From positions 460,889-524,888 of the forward strand of contig NMRA01000199.1 in the NCBI GenBank assembly GCA_002633005.1: a DNA stretch of 64,000 nucleotides, given 5' to 3'. The notes beneath the pieces are model-generated. The model did no database searches. It was given only the letters and a program-made list of their open reading frames with translations, and was not told where the DNA came from. This DNA comes from Phoronis australis. Taxonomy: Eukaryota; Phoronida; Phoronidae. Shown piece by piece: positions 1-11,203 of this stretch (the stretch's first letter is position 1; each line of letters starts with the position of its first letter). The translations under genes were made by a program, and so were the position numbers.

Positions 1-96
1 CAAGTTTTTAGTTGAGCAATAGTTTCTAAAATAGAAATCAGAAGTTTTCTACTATTTTACACGTAGACTGACTGGACGTCTTCGCACACGCTTCGT

Positions 97-114
97 ATGA
101 TAAAATGTCACTAA
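97..114 (+). promoter_or_regulatory. minimal upstream ORF before the ADAM17-like gene
   Basis: A five-codon ORF starting ATG ATA AAA ends with TAA at 112-114, three bases before the main ATG and in the same frame. A second out-of-frame ATG lies at 105-107 and overlaps the main start. Both would tend to reduce initiation at 118 if the transcript begins upstream. Transcript evidence is absent, so the role is inference. Confidence 0.3.
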
Positions 115-117
115 ATA

Positions 118-2676
118 ATGATCCCGGTGCGTTTTTTCTTGACAATGTCAACATGTTTCATATGCATCCAATGGATTTGCCTTACAGCCGGTGCAACAGA
201 TTGCCAGCCGCTTCCTAACTCTTCCATTCGCTGTCACGAGCTGGTTCAAGTGGTCGTCCTTCATCATTCAAGATCTAAGAGGCAGTTGTCCCCCGGAACA
301 TCGGAGTTACATTTTAGTGCCTTTGGTCGCAACTTTTCTATAGACCTGAAGGAAAACAGACACGTCATAGAAAGAGACCTGAATATCGAGATCGTGGAGG
401 ACGGCAGCGTGTCTCGGTACGACATGGCATCTTTGAAGTCACTTTTGTATATTGGGACAGTCAGGGGCGAGACTTCTTCGTTTGTTGAGGGTTGGATAAA
501 CTTTGAAAATAACGAATTTGATGGTTCTATTATAGTTGAAGATGTACAGTTTTTCATTGAACCACTATCAAGATATTTTAGCTTCGAAAACTACAACGAA
601 ACGTTTAGGAAAAAAAACACGGTAATTTACAGAGCGAGTGACATAGTTGTCAACCAATCAAAACCAGCAGTGTGCGGTGGGATAAAAAAGACTGGAGACA
701 AACCAGGCATCATTCGGACAGTGGTGTCCAGTAAAGAACATTTTGAAAAGTGGAAGCACTCTGTTCTTCGATTTAAGCGACAACACGGTGACTCACAACG
801 TACTAAAGTCTGTTCCTTGCACGTGGTAGCCGATCACTCTTTTTTCACGCACACTGGTCTGTCTAGTGTTGGGATAACAATAAAGGAGATGACGCATCAT
901 ATTTTGAACGCTGATGCTGTGTTCAGAACAACAAAATTCGATGGACGAAATGATCATATATTAGGATTGAAAGTAGGAAAGATAACAATATACAAAAATC
1001 AAAACGGGTTCAAGTACTTGCTGAAAGACAATGTTGTGGAGGCAACGACGTACCTGAAATTTTTCGGGAAGCAGCACGACTTCAAGAATTTCTGTCTGGG
1101 TCTAGGTTATACATATAGGGACTTCCCACACGGTGTGGTGGGTCTGGCTTATATTGGGAACGTGTCCTATTCGATAAACGGTGGGATCTGCGCAAGGAAT
1201 GAAATCACTCGCTCTGGAAGATACAGTGTTAATGCTGCTATTGTCACTGGAATGAATTATGGAATGCAGGTATCGAGGCTCATGATATCTGTGACTACAG
1301 CTCATGAGATCGGACACACCTTTGGCAGTGACCACGATCCTCCTAAATGCTCACCCGGCGGAGCTCGCGGTAACTACGTTATGTATCATATCTCCGGCAC
1401 GGGACTTCTTCCTCATCACAGAATTTTTTCTCAGTGCAGTATCAGTCAAATTTGGCTTGTTGTCTTGAGAAAAGGAACTTGCTTTGTCAATGACGAGGAA
1501 AGCACCTGTGGAAACGGTGTAAAGGAGAATGGTGAAGAGTGCGATTGTGGCGACGTGGAGCAATGCCCGTATATTGATCGATGTTGTGTGCCTGCGACAA
1601 CTTCCGGCGAAGATGGAACACCCTGTACGGTTAAGAAAAACTTGGGCTACAAGTGCTCGTCCAACTCTCCATGCTGCAATCCAAAAACTTGTCAGTTGTA
1701 CACTCGTCAAGACAATGTTCAGTGTGAGCTAGGTATGGATTGCCAAGAAGAATCGTACTGTGATGGTGCGAACGAGACCTGTCCAATAGCACAAGTTAAG
1801 AGAAACGACTCCCCTTGTGGGTTTGGTTCCAAGCTGTGTCTCAACGGCTTGTGCAACACCACTCTGTGTGCGAAACACGGACTGCACAAATGCGAGTGCT
1901 CTGAAGAGAAAAACATGTGCAAACTATGCTGCCATGATAAGAACAGTGGACGGTGCACACCATATAAGTCCCATGGCGGCAAGGAAGTGTTATTTTCACA
2001 CGGCGAAACGTGTGACGAATACAACGGCATTTGTACCGCCACTAGTACCTGCTACAGAAGACAGTTTCCAGTGATGGAAGGTCGTTTCGTCGAAGGTCTT
2101 TCCAATGTCGCAAAAGCGTTTAAAAAATACTGGTACATCGTGGTAATTATAATCATTCTGCTTGCCTTCGGGGGAGTTGTATTATATATCAACTTCTTCG
2201 CAAGCCACGATTACCAAGCTCTTGCTTATCAGACGGGGAACTTTGCTCGAGTGTGGTTTGAAGTAAAACGACAAGCGCTCTTACTATATCACAAGTCGAA
2301 TCTCGCTAGTCGTTTTACTTTCCAACGGAATTCTGACTGTGACCAAGCAAGCGCATGTGGCCGCTTAATGGCCATGTTTCCTACCGTAAAAGCAACCAAA
2401 TCCGCCAAGCTTGTTTCGTTCAGCAGCCATGAAGAGTTTGCTGTGAGGGTTTTGCTGATACTCGGCTATCCAATGAGGGTATTTAAATCTGAACTTCATT
2501 CAGAATCTGTTCTAAAGACAAGTTCCGCGTCGACGATATCTTCGATGGCGGGATCGTCGTTATCACTTATTACGGAAACGGCTTATACGGTCAATGAATT
2601 CAGTGACTTCTCCCTGCCTGTTGAGTCTACCGTTGGTGGCTCGCTTACTTCTTGCACTAGTGCCACGCAAGATTGA
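118..2676 (+). CDS. ADAM17/TACE-like membrane metalloprotease, intronless
   Basis: An 852-residue type I membrane protease of the ADAM10/17 branch, which sheds ectodomains of membrane proteins. Visible in order: signal peptide (about 1-26); prodomain with a furin-like RSKR at 52-55, a PAVCGG cysteine switch (Cys186) and RFKR at 218-221; reprolysin domain with HEIGHTFGSDHD at 396-407, giving three zinc histidines and catalytic Glu397, then a Met-turn VMY at 421-423; disintegrin region with ECDCG (about 460-560); a cysteine-rich membrane-proximal region resembling that of ADAM17 (about 580-645); one transmembrane helix (about 672-695); and a Ser/Thr-rich tail of about 155 residues. Human ADAM17 is of similar length (827 aa) and its gene has many introns; this ORF has none, so a retrocopy is likely, but every catalytic and processing element is intact. 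The ATG at 118 is chosen because an in-frame TAA lies at 112-114. ADAM10 kinship is the alternative; the upstream furin site and membrane-proximal cysteines favour ADAM17. Confidence 0.9.
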   Translation: MIPVRFFLTMSTCFICIQWICLTAGATDCQPLPNSSIRCHELVQVVVLHHSRSKRQLSPGTSELHFSAFGRNFSIDLKENRHVIERDLNIEIVEDGSVSRYDMASLKSLLYIGTVRGETSSFVEGWINFENNEFDGSIIVEDVQFFIEPLSRYFSFENYNETFRKKNTVIYRASDIVVNQSKPAVCGGIKKTGDKPGIIRTVVSSKEHFEKWKHSVLRFKRQHGDSQRTKVCSLHVVADHSFFTHTGLSSVGITIKEMTHHILNADAVFRTTKFDGRNDHILGLKVGKITIYKNQNGFKYLLKDNVVEATTYLKFFGKQHDFKNFCLGLGYTYRDFPHGVVGLAYIGNVSYSINGGICARNEITRSGRYSVNAAIVTGMNYGMQVSRLMISVTTAHEIGHTFGSDHDPPKCSPGGARGNYVMYHISGTGLLPHHRIFSQCSISQIWLVVLRKGTCFVNDEESTCGNGVKENGEECDCGDVEQCPYIDRCCVPATTSGEDGTPCTVKKNLGYKCSSNSPCCNPKTCQLYTRQDNVQCELGMDCQEESYCDGANETCPIAQVKRNDSPCGFGSKLCLNGLCNTTLCAKHGLHKCECSEEKNMCKLCCHDKNSGRCTPYKSHGGKEVLFSHGETCDEYNGICTATSTCYRRQFPVMEGRFVEGLSNVAKAFKKYWYIVVIIIILLAFGGVVLYINFFASHDYQALAYQTGNFARVWFEVKRQALLLYHKSNLASRFTFQRNSDCDQASACGRLMAMFPTVKATKSAKLVSFSSHEEFAVRVLLILGYPMRVFKSELHSESVLKTSSASTISSMAGSSLSLITETAYTVNEFSDFSLPVESTVGGSLTSCTSATQD

Positions 2677-2951
2677 TGAAATGTTTAAGACTTCCCTGGA
2701 AGGTTCTAGTAATACTCATATATAGTTTAGTCTATCCGAGAGTAATATTATCACCCCCTCGTATTCAGTGGATATTTGCTCAGTATTTGCTTGTTGACTA
2801 GGCCTCGTCGAGCGACCTCTAGAAACTATCAAAGTGTTTATGAACCAACGAAACAGAAAATGGGGTGGGCCAGGTTTGAAGACAGTTACGTAGACAAAAT
2901 GAGGAACGATTGACGCGAAGGGTATTCAGCAGTTGTTTTGGAGATGTTTTG

Positions 2952-2957
2952 AATAAA
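2952..2957 (+). terminator. candidate poly(A) signal of the ADAM17-like gene
   Basis: AATAAA lies about 275 bases after the stop codon and is the first canonical signal downstream. Cleavage would fall near 2970-2985. Confidence 0.5.
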
Positions 2958-2984
2958 AAGTCTGCACATATGAGTTAAGCCCAT

Positions 2985-3436
2985 ATCGGGAAGTCTCGTC
3001 ATTTTGAAAGCATTTCATTTTTGTTGCAAATACAGGAAGCTTTTAAACAAATGGAAATTGAAAGAATGGGCAGGATTGCATAAAACTTTGACAGGATTGG
3101 AGTATGAAGTTTTAAGTCGAATTTCAAGTACAGAGATTAGATTCTTGTAAAACGCAATCTAATTGCTGAAGATTTATCAGATAGATAACCTATAGTTGCA
3201 ATTTTTAGGGCTGCGTCCCGCGTCATTGGAGCAAAAAATAGTTTTATTGACGCACTACGTTTGCTCACCTCGGGTCAAGTGGTGCATTAACATTCTGTCG
3301 ACAATCACGTTAATTGTATGCTGCCTTGCCACGGAAGTAATTATGCACAAATGTGCACCACATTAAAATTCATAAACCCACCAGGCGGGGATCACGTCTT
3401 TTGTGGACAAGCGTTCAGCACCACCTAGGTTTCGGC
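2985..3436. other. intergenic, no feature recognised
   Basis: AT-rich sequence between the ADAM gene 3' end and a LINE relic. Neither strand shows a plausible coding exon. Confidence 0.4.
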
Positions 3437-3860
3437 CTAACAGTGTTTTAACACCTTTCCTGCTATCATACTACCGGCAATGACTTCACGTATGACATCT
3501 AATACCAAATTATGCCTGCAACTATACCATACGCACTTGAACCCTTTACTGCAGACAGATAATATATGTCTCATACTACCACTTCTATGGCAAAGACGGC
3601 AAGAAGAATTTGCTTGCAAACCCCACCTCGCCAAATTGGCTGGTGATGGCAAGACATCATATGTAGACTGGATGAGGAACTTCAAATGGCCTGCACTCAT
3701 ACTCCACCAATCGTTTCAACTGATGACCTGCTGTTCCACACCATCCCAATTCAGCCACCGTCTCTCTTGCACCTGCTGCACACCTTGCACTAACCGGCGT
3801 TCTTCCTCGGTTTGTCGGACTTCTTGCTCTCGTACTTTCCTTCTTTCGACCTCCTTGTCT
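3437..3860 (-). mobile_element. LINE reverse transcriptase C-terminal fragment, broken
   Basis: The minus strand encodes the zinc-binding tail found after the reverse transcriptase of many invertebrate non-LTR retrotransposons. It includes YDVLPSPANLARWGL, then CRLC and HILSVC, the Cx2C...Hx4C pattern. Read upstream, the frame continues through a charged Glu/Arg/Gln-rich stretch into WLNWDGVEQQ, but a TGA interrupts it just before NDWWSM. The body of the reverse transcriptase is missing. This is a dead 5'-truncated copy. Confidence 0.75.
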
Positions 3861-3939
3861 CTTACCAAAAATGTTCCCTCTGGGTCACTCCAATACCTCT
3901 TCTGCCATCAGTCACCACAACAACAAGCGTACATATAGG

Positions 3940-5473
3940 TAAACCTCATGAAATACATAAGCTTCCGACGGCGTTGTCCAGCGGTGTAACTAGCGCAACT
4001 GGGAAAAGTCTTCATGTAATTACCTCAGTTGAAATTTACGAATCGTAAATATTGATCTAAAAGCTTAAAGCTTCTCAAGGACAACAGACACCGGGTATTA
4101 CGGTTTCCAAAGATGCGGACATTGCTCGTAGGCCCAAGACAGCAGAATGCGGGTCGTGTGTTCACCTCCTGACTGGGTAAAAAAGCACTCTAACTGAAGC
4201 TCTGCAACAAAATTTTCTTGGCGTCTTTCTGAATGTAGTATACTTTTCAACGGACCACTTATAAACGACATTTATCCATGTAGCGAAGGTTAAACAATAA
4301 ACGACAAGAACGGGGCCATGGTACTATTGAAAGCTTTCGTCCTGATATTCTTTTAATTGTAAGTAACAGTGGTTTGTTGAACTTTTTTTAAAGCTAACAT
4401 GCCCATGTGGCCGTGTACCACCGTCTTAACCTTGTGTAATGGGAAATCTGTCAATTTTTGAAGGTTATCATTACGCACGTGTATATTATATAAACACACA
4501 CACATACACACAAAAAATGTCTTGAAAATTTACTCATATATTTGAGGCCCAGTGGGTCAATTGATCCATAAACGCATTTTCCAAAATGAACTCTCAACTT
4601 TTAAAAAAATATCTGTGAAGACATTTTGCCACGAATAAATGAAAGGGGCCACTACTTCATTACCTTTGTAAAAGATACCTTTTCAAGAAATTTCCATTAT
4701 ACTATTGAAATAAAGGAACACTAAAGTTCACCAATTGAAGGGTGAAAATTAAAAATTTATGCACAGTATTACTTAATATTTTCCTTGGGTCCACCCAGGA
4801 AAACAGTTTTAAAAGTTTAAATGAATGTTTACTAAGGTGGAGCTGGGAAGTCAGAGCAAGAAATTTTTGGCAAACAAGCGGGCCTGAGTTTGACAAACTT
4901 GACTTTGTTGAATTGGCACCTTTTTCATGGCCCTGCGGCGTGTCCTCGTGGTGATATGGGGCGAGTATCTGGTGAAAAATCCACGAAAAGAAATCCAGAA
5001 TTGAGGACGACCTTTTTGCTCCTTTTCCTACTATTTGTCTCACAATTCATTGTTTATTAATATAGACTAAAATCAAAAGCCTTCTGTCGACGCTGATATT
5101 CATTATCGTACGTTGACTTACCTCCCAAATAAACTAATTTCACGAAAAATCTTCAGAAAGTTGCAATTAGCAAATGTGTTTGTGTTTTCTGTTAAAACAA
5201 CTTTCAATTTACGTCAATAACCCGTAAAATGCTTTCATTGTATTCCTTGCTCATGGTTCACCAACCGATAAGCACCATTCTGTACTTAAGAAATACCTGC
5301 CTTAAGCACTAAGAAAACGTGCCCAAACTCACAAAAAGGCTCACTGGGTGCTCAATAGTGTGAACAGACATCGAGACAGCCCCAGTCGTGTTTGTGAATC
5401 GGCGCATGCGAGTTCTTGGATGTGTTCCTCAAGTTAGGTTGGCACCGTGTTTGGCGGTCTGTAAGACATGTAC
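3940..5473. other. intergenic, no gene recognised
   Basis: Low-complexity AT-rich DNA with a short (CA)n tract near 4495-4513. Open frames here look random in composition, and none matches a family I know. Confidence 0.4.
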
Positions 5474-5774
5474 GTGCGTAGCAGTGGCGGATTTAGGGGT
5501 GGGGGATGCCCCCTAAAATTCTCCCAGATTTCATTTGGCAGTTCGCGGTGCGAATTCCTGGCTGACATATGCACTCCTAGGGGGGCTCGGGGGCGAATGC
5601 ACAATGCATCGCCTTGAACAAACCCCGTTTTTTACTTTTTTAGTAATAAGGTCCACAAACCCAAAGGTTCAAGACCCCTACATTTTAGGCTAAGTGCGCA
5701 CATGTGGCGAAATTCTGGTTATTCCTGTGCCCTNCCCCCCCCCAACTCAAAATCCTGTATCCGCCAGTGCGTAG
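5474..5774. mobile_element. hAT-type MITE with 8-bp target duplication
   Basis: A 285-bp non-coding element (5482-5766) begins CAGTGGCGGATTTAGGGG and ends with the imperfect inverse, ...TGTATCCGCCA. It is flanked by perfect direct repeats GTGCGTAG at 5474-5481 and 5767-5774. An 8-bp duplication with a CAGTGG-type terminus is typical of hAT transposons. A C-homopolymer containing an N (5734) lies near the right end. A related copy is at 16466-16779. Confidence 0.7.
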
Positions 5775-6543
5775 GAACCATCAGTGGTGGTTATAAGTGA
5801 AGATCTCTACGTATGAGTGCGTCACCCGCGTTGTATCATGTAAATGGATTGTTCAGGCACACGTGACAACTAATAGCACATAACGGGGTGGGTTGGCGCA
5901 AATGTTGCACTGTCTATTGAAGAGTTCAGGGGCGCTTTTTAGAAACGCAAACCCGAGATTACGATTTTGATTTATTTCACCGCGTTCTAATGATGCTTAC
6001 ATTAAAAAAGCACATAAACGAGTTTTAGACAATAGCGGCCGCGCCAGACTGCACGCGATTCTAGTGTAGTTGCGAGTGCCCAGGTCGACTATTTTTCACG
6101 CCCGATATGGCCACCCTTTCGCGCGGCACTGCAACACAAATTTTGCTCGCTCACGTGTAGTCTGGCAAGGTTTTAAGAGTATATCCTATCAACAAAATTA
6201 TTGGACAATCTAAACATAAAAAACGGCATGCCAAGCACGTGATGTGGCACATGAATGGGATGAACAATAATCAATGAAAAATAAATGCATGACATCAATG
6301 GTTGAAGGGAGTCCGATCACAAACGAATTAAATGTTTTTTCACTCAGAAACACCATGATGAGCCTTGTTTGGCTGGTCCTGGTGAAAATCCGTTTCCCAA
6401 TCTTCATGACATTGACAATAAATAATCACGAAAATATACAATGTAGCTCTTGTCTCTTAAGTTCTAAGTAAGCAACCTAATTGGCTTTTCTTGAAAAGCG
6501 CTGTCCTTTTTATCAGTCAGCAAAACTTAACAGCCCAAGAAGT
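5775..6543. other. intergenic / 3' flank of LC8 copy 1
   Basis: Contains the 3' untranslated region of the minus-strand LC8 gene at its right end. I see no canonical AATAAA on the minus strand here, so the cleavage site is undetermined. Confidence 0.3.
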
Positions 6544-7380
<837 letters not shown>

Positions 7381-7399
7381 AAACAAAGAGGGACTTTGT

Positions 7400-8015
7400 C
7401 TAGAGGCTCTCACTTACATACTTAGGTCTGATTTCGGAAAAAGCTTGGCAAAGTAACAAAAAGTGATGTTCAACCTCCACGCAATTCCTCGTGCATAATG
7501 TACACACTCTGTCTTCATATATCACATTTACCTGACCAGTTTCTAATGCCAGTCTGTGGTTTGCACATCGAAGACGTGTAAAACTTTGCACAAACCCTCT
7601 TGGAAGATTATCAATTTCTAAATAGTTTTCATGCTGAAATTCATCCTTAAATTTTTTGTAATATCTTATTTTATTATTGTAATCACCACCTTTGCAAAGC
7701 ACAGTCCTTAACACATTGTGAGAAAATATTTACAAACGACTCTTTACACGAGACTCCTTGGTTTACCCAAACATCATAGAAACCATTCACAATAAATTTC
7801 GGAATGAGCTTGCCCAATTATACATATGTGTACCATTTTCATCTAGTCTGTACAGCATGTTGTAAGCGGCCCTTGGATAACGTTCCTGTGGCGTATTCAA
7901 AATTTTAAACCAGTATTTAATACAGCTAACACAGTATCTCCTAAACATGGGGTATCTAACACATTTACCTAATATTGCAGCGTTAGAGCAAGAACAACCA
8001 AGTCCCAAGGTCCAT
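7400..8015 (-). mobile_element. LINE ORF2 C-terminal fragment, frameshifted
   Basis: Two minus-strand frames belong to one degraded non-LTR element. The upstream part has ILGKCVRYPMFRRYCVSCIKYW, a segment typical after the reverse transcriptase. The downstream part has LPRGFVQSFTRLRCANHRLALETG followed by CTLC and HHFLLLC, the zinc-knuckle-like end. Between them NGFYDVWVNQG is readable only after a frame change near 7780, and a second change follows near 7700. The element is inactive. The reverse transcriptase piece at 9605-9740 appears to be the same element, split by about 1.6 kb. Confidence 0.75.
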
Positions 8016-9604
8016 TTACAAAATTTTTAATGAATTTTTTTCTAAACACTCGTATTCTCCCCTTGTGGCGCCCTAGATCTGCCGGTGACTCGACTATATT
8101 TTTACAGTGGAGCAGCTAGACTTACGAATGCCGTCCATTTTGAGAGTGGACTAAAATATGAAAGATACCATGTTGCTAAAAATGAGTACATTTTTGCAAC
8201 AGAATATCTAAAATGCACAGGTTGGGCCTGAAATATATTAAGTGGCTCAAATCCCGACTTTGACTTTTGATTTAGACCAGTCCACTAACCGCTGTACTAA
8301 ATTGGACAGCTCTAATAAAATATAATTGCAGGTGGTACTCGTACACGTTGTACCAGACGTGCGCCGGCCGTGCATGTGGGCCCGTTGCACTGATCACCTG
8401 GAACCATTTTATGCTTTATTGATGCACTATCTTGCACCATCCATATTTTTAACGACGATTCAGGGCTTGAGCAGAACTGAGAGTTCGTCATTGCTTGGAA
8501 TCAGATTCCATAAGGTGGCATCGTCACGTCGTTTTATTTGATGAGCATTGGGCCGGCTAGCCAGCCAACTAGCTGTTTGAAGCCTATCGTCAAAATACAT
8601 ATATTTAGGCTAGTATTAGTATATAGCTTTGTACCAAGGCTGGCCAGCTTGGCTGGTCCAGTTCAGACGATAGCACTTCCTTCCATAACCCGTAAATCAC
8701 TCCTTATCTCAGTAAGGAACAAAGTGAGACTAAAATTAACGGGGAAAGTTCTCTATAGCAAAAGTTTGTAGCGGCCAAGGTCCTTGGCAAGAGTTGGTTT
8801 ATCAAGGTTTATTCCCGATATAAATAAAACTCGATACGTGGCTTGTAGTTGGAGATAAACCGGAAAAAACACCCTTTTGACTCTGAGAATTTTTCGTCAG
8901 AAAAGAAGTTTTTCCGTGGAAAAACAAGTCACGACAGNACAGCCATCTGAGCGGCACATCCTATGTACCTCTCATACGGAACCCCCCCCCCGAGTTGGTA
9001 TCTTGAGTCAAACACTAAAACAAAACAGATACGACCAAAACTAGGTCATTTGAGGTCAGGACACCGCACATATGCTCGAATACAGCAGACATGATTTTTT
9101 TAAATTAAACATTTCAAAATGTACAGCACCTACGTACCACATTTCAAAGCAAAAACAAAAATACATACTCACACAGGTAATTAACACAATAATGTTCTGC
9201 GTTTGTTCCAAATCTTGTAAGATATAACAGAACAAGTGCGTCTTCTTTCGTCTATCAGCCTTACTGTATTGGCTAAAAAACATTGACTGGCACTCTTGAT
9301 TGGATGATATTGGTGCATTTCTCATTTGAACGTTCCAAGCGCTACCTTCTGTGACTATGTGTAATGAGTGTTTGAAAGATGTAGCTAAAAAGTTTAGATA
9401 CACTTTTTTGATACAACCAAAAAGTTGCAGACAAAAGATATTTTAGATTTTTTCATGTCGAGACTGACTTTTGGCAGTGGTGAAAATTATGGGAGTGTGC
9501 TACAGATGCGTATCCAGAAGGGGACACAGGCGCGTGTCATATCCAAGTTATTCACTTGTAGAACTCCCACCCTCTATCAATAGCATTAGAGGGAGTAAAT
9601 CTGC
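8016..9604. other. sequence separating two LINE pieces; no gene recognised
   Basis: Non-coding by inspection, with an isolated N at 8938 and a C-homopolymer near 8982-8990. Because it separates two parts of what looks like one LINE, it may be a nested insertion, but I found no clear terminal repeats or target duplication. Confidence 0.35.
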
Positions 9605-9740
9605 TTAACCCCCAAATTTAAAACGCATAGCTCTATTTTGACTACTTTCAGAATTTTTAGAACCCCACACAGCAGACCCATAACCCAAAATAGGTGCTAC
9701 ACAAGAAATAGGGTCTTTTAAAATACTGTAAAGCTTATGG
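9605..9740 (-). mobile_element. LINE reverse transcriptase fragment
   Basis: The minus strand reads HKLYSILKDPISCVAPILGY followed by GSAVWGS and QNRAMRFKFGG and a stop. The pattern PIL-x-YG-x-x-VWG then QNRA is the end of the reverse transcriptase domain in many invertebrate LINEs. Same strand as the fragment at 7400-8015, and upstream of it in element order. Confidence 0.65.
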
Positions 9741-9775
9741 CTTGTCGGGTCGTTTGTTTTTTCAGATGTGTTCCA

Positions 9776-10095
9776 CACCCGGCCTCTATTATTGAGAAGC
9801 GTTTATTACAGACCCGAGGTTTATTTATTTCCGTCCTACGGCAGGCCAACATGGTATCATACGATGGCAAACGAAAAAAATCGTATGTGCCAACCGTCCG
9901 CTCTTAGGTCGTATCCGATGTTATTACACGATCTTCAGCATGTTTCCTAGACGGTATCCACACATGTGGACCTAGCCCCTATTATGTGCAGGCTTCTGTT
10001 ATGGGACCTAGAGGGGGTCGGCGTTTATTAATTTCAAGGTACCTAGACCCCGGTCTTCTATTAGTGGCAGGCGTCTATCAGAGATCCAGCTTCTT
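9776..10095. repeat. degenerate tandem repeat, motif GGCAGGCGTYTATTA
   Basis: Recurring variants of CCCGGTCTYCTATTA and GGCAGGCGTYTATYA alternate through this block, for example near 9780, 9970, 10020 and 10050. Several units are open in all frames. It looks like an old minisatellite rather than a gene. Confidence 0.5.
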
Positions 10096-10099
10096 AGAA

Positions 10100-11203
10100 G
10101 GTTTACGACATATTAAGCCTGCATTTCGCTCTGTTAAGTGGCCTAAAAATGAAAGTCGAATTGGGCGTTTTGCTTTCATAAAATCGGTCTCATAATATTC
10201 CTCTCTGTGATAGGATTTTATTTTCGTTACGAATAAGAAAATCGAGACCATCAGCGACGCTTCAGTGTTTATTGGGGTTGGCCAACCTTGCGAAATCGAC
10301 TTTTTTGTGACAATATAAATGCCATTCAATGTGAACTATGTTAGTTTATGCTAGTTTTATCAATGTACTAATGGTTCAGTGAACTGTCAGGTGTGAGGTT
10401 TTGAATTTTTTTCGCAAAATGACAAAAGTAATAAGCGAGTGTATAACGAGATCACTGACAAGGTAAGTGAAAAATTCCTTCTTAGAACCAACTAAAGCAC
10501 TTTTGTGTTGATACTATATTGTAACTCTCCATCATAAACTTTTAAATAGTCAAAAAAATCCCTGAAATGCGTGGATTATATTTTTTTCTAGAACGCTTAA
10601 TGGTATTCATTTTGCTGTTTATTAACTTGGGAATCGAGAACCATGGACAATGTTTTTGGCGTCTTATTACTCGTGGGTGAGCGGTATCAACGGTCTAAAG
10701 TGTTTTATTGTTGTTATATACTGGTTCAAATGAGTGGGTCTTGTGTCACGAAGTTGTGTTTTTGGCTGAATAATTATTAATAATTATTATAAAATAAATT
10801 CATGGGAAGTTCCAGTGGAAGTAAAATGGTGTAACAAGGTTAGTAACCTTGTAAATAAGTTTAAAGCTGGCAAAATGTTGTATTTCTTCAAACAAAGCAA
10901 TTTATTTTGTTTCAAACAGAGTTTTGTGCGAGCATAAGGTTTGCTCTTGCGATCTTGCCCATTTTGACGATGTATCAATCTATAGTACTTGTTAAAAGCC
11001 ATGATTATAGTAAATACGTGGTAGAATTAACGTGCAATAAAATAGTTTTAGAGTGTGATTTGGAAGATAGTTCTTCAAAGACGACAAGACAACACATTAC
11101 ATGTTTTATGTAGTTTGCTGCCAATCTATAGAGTGTAATACTTCAAAGTGAGCATGATGCCGAGGGGAGGGGTCAAAAGCGAGGGAGCACGGCTTTATAG
11201 ACC
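10100..11203. other. intergenic, no feature recognised
   Basis: AT-rich, without coding-like open frames or recognisable repeats. Confidence 0.35.

Noticed and set aside
1351-1710. Cysteine-poor minus-strand frame inside the ADAM gene
   Set aside because: Shadow of the strongly coding plus strand.
4491-4513. (CA)n tract considered as regulatory
   Set aside because: Ordinary short microsatellite with no nearby gene start.
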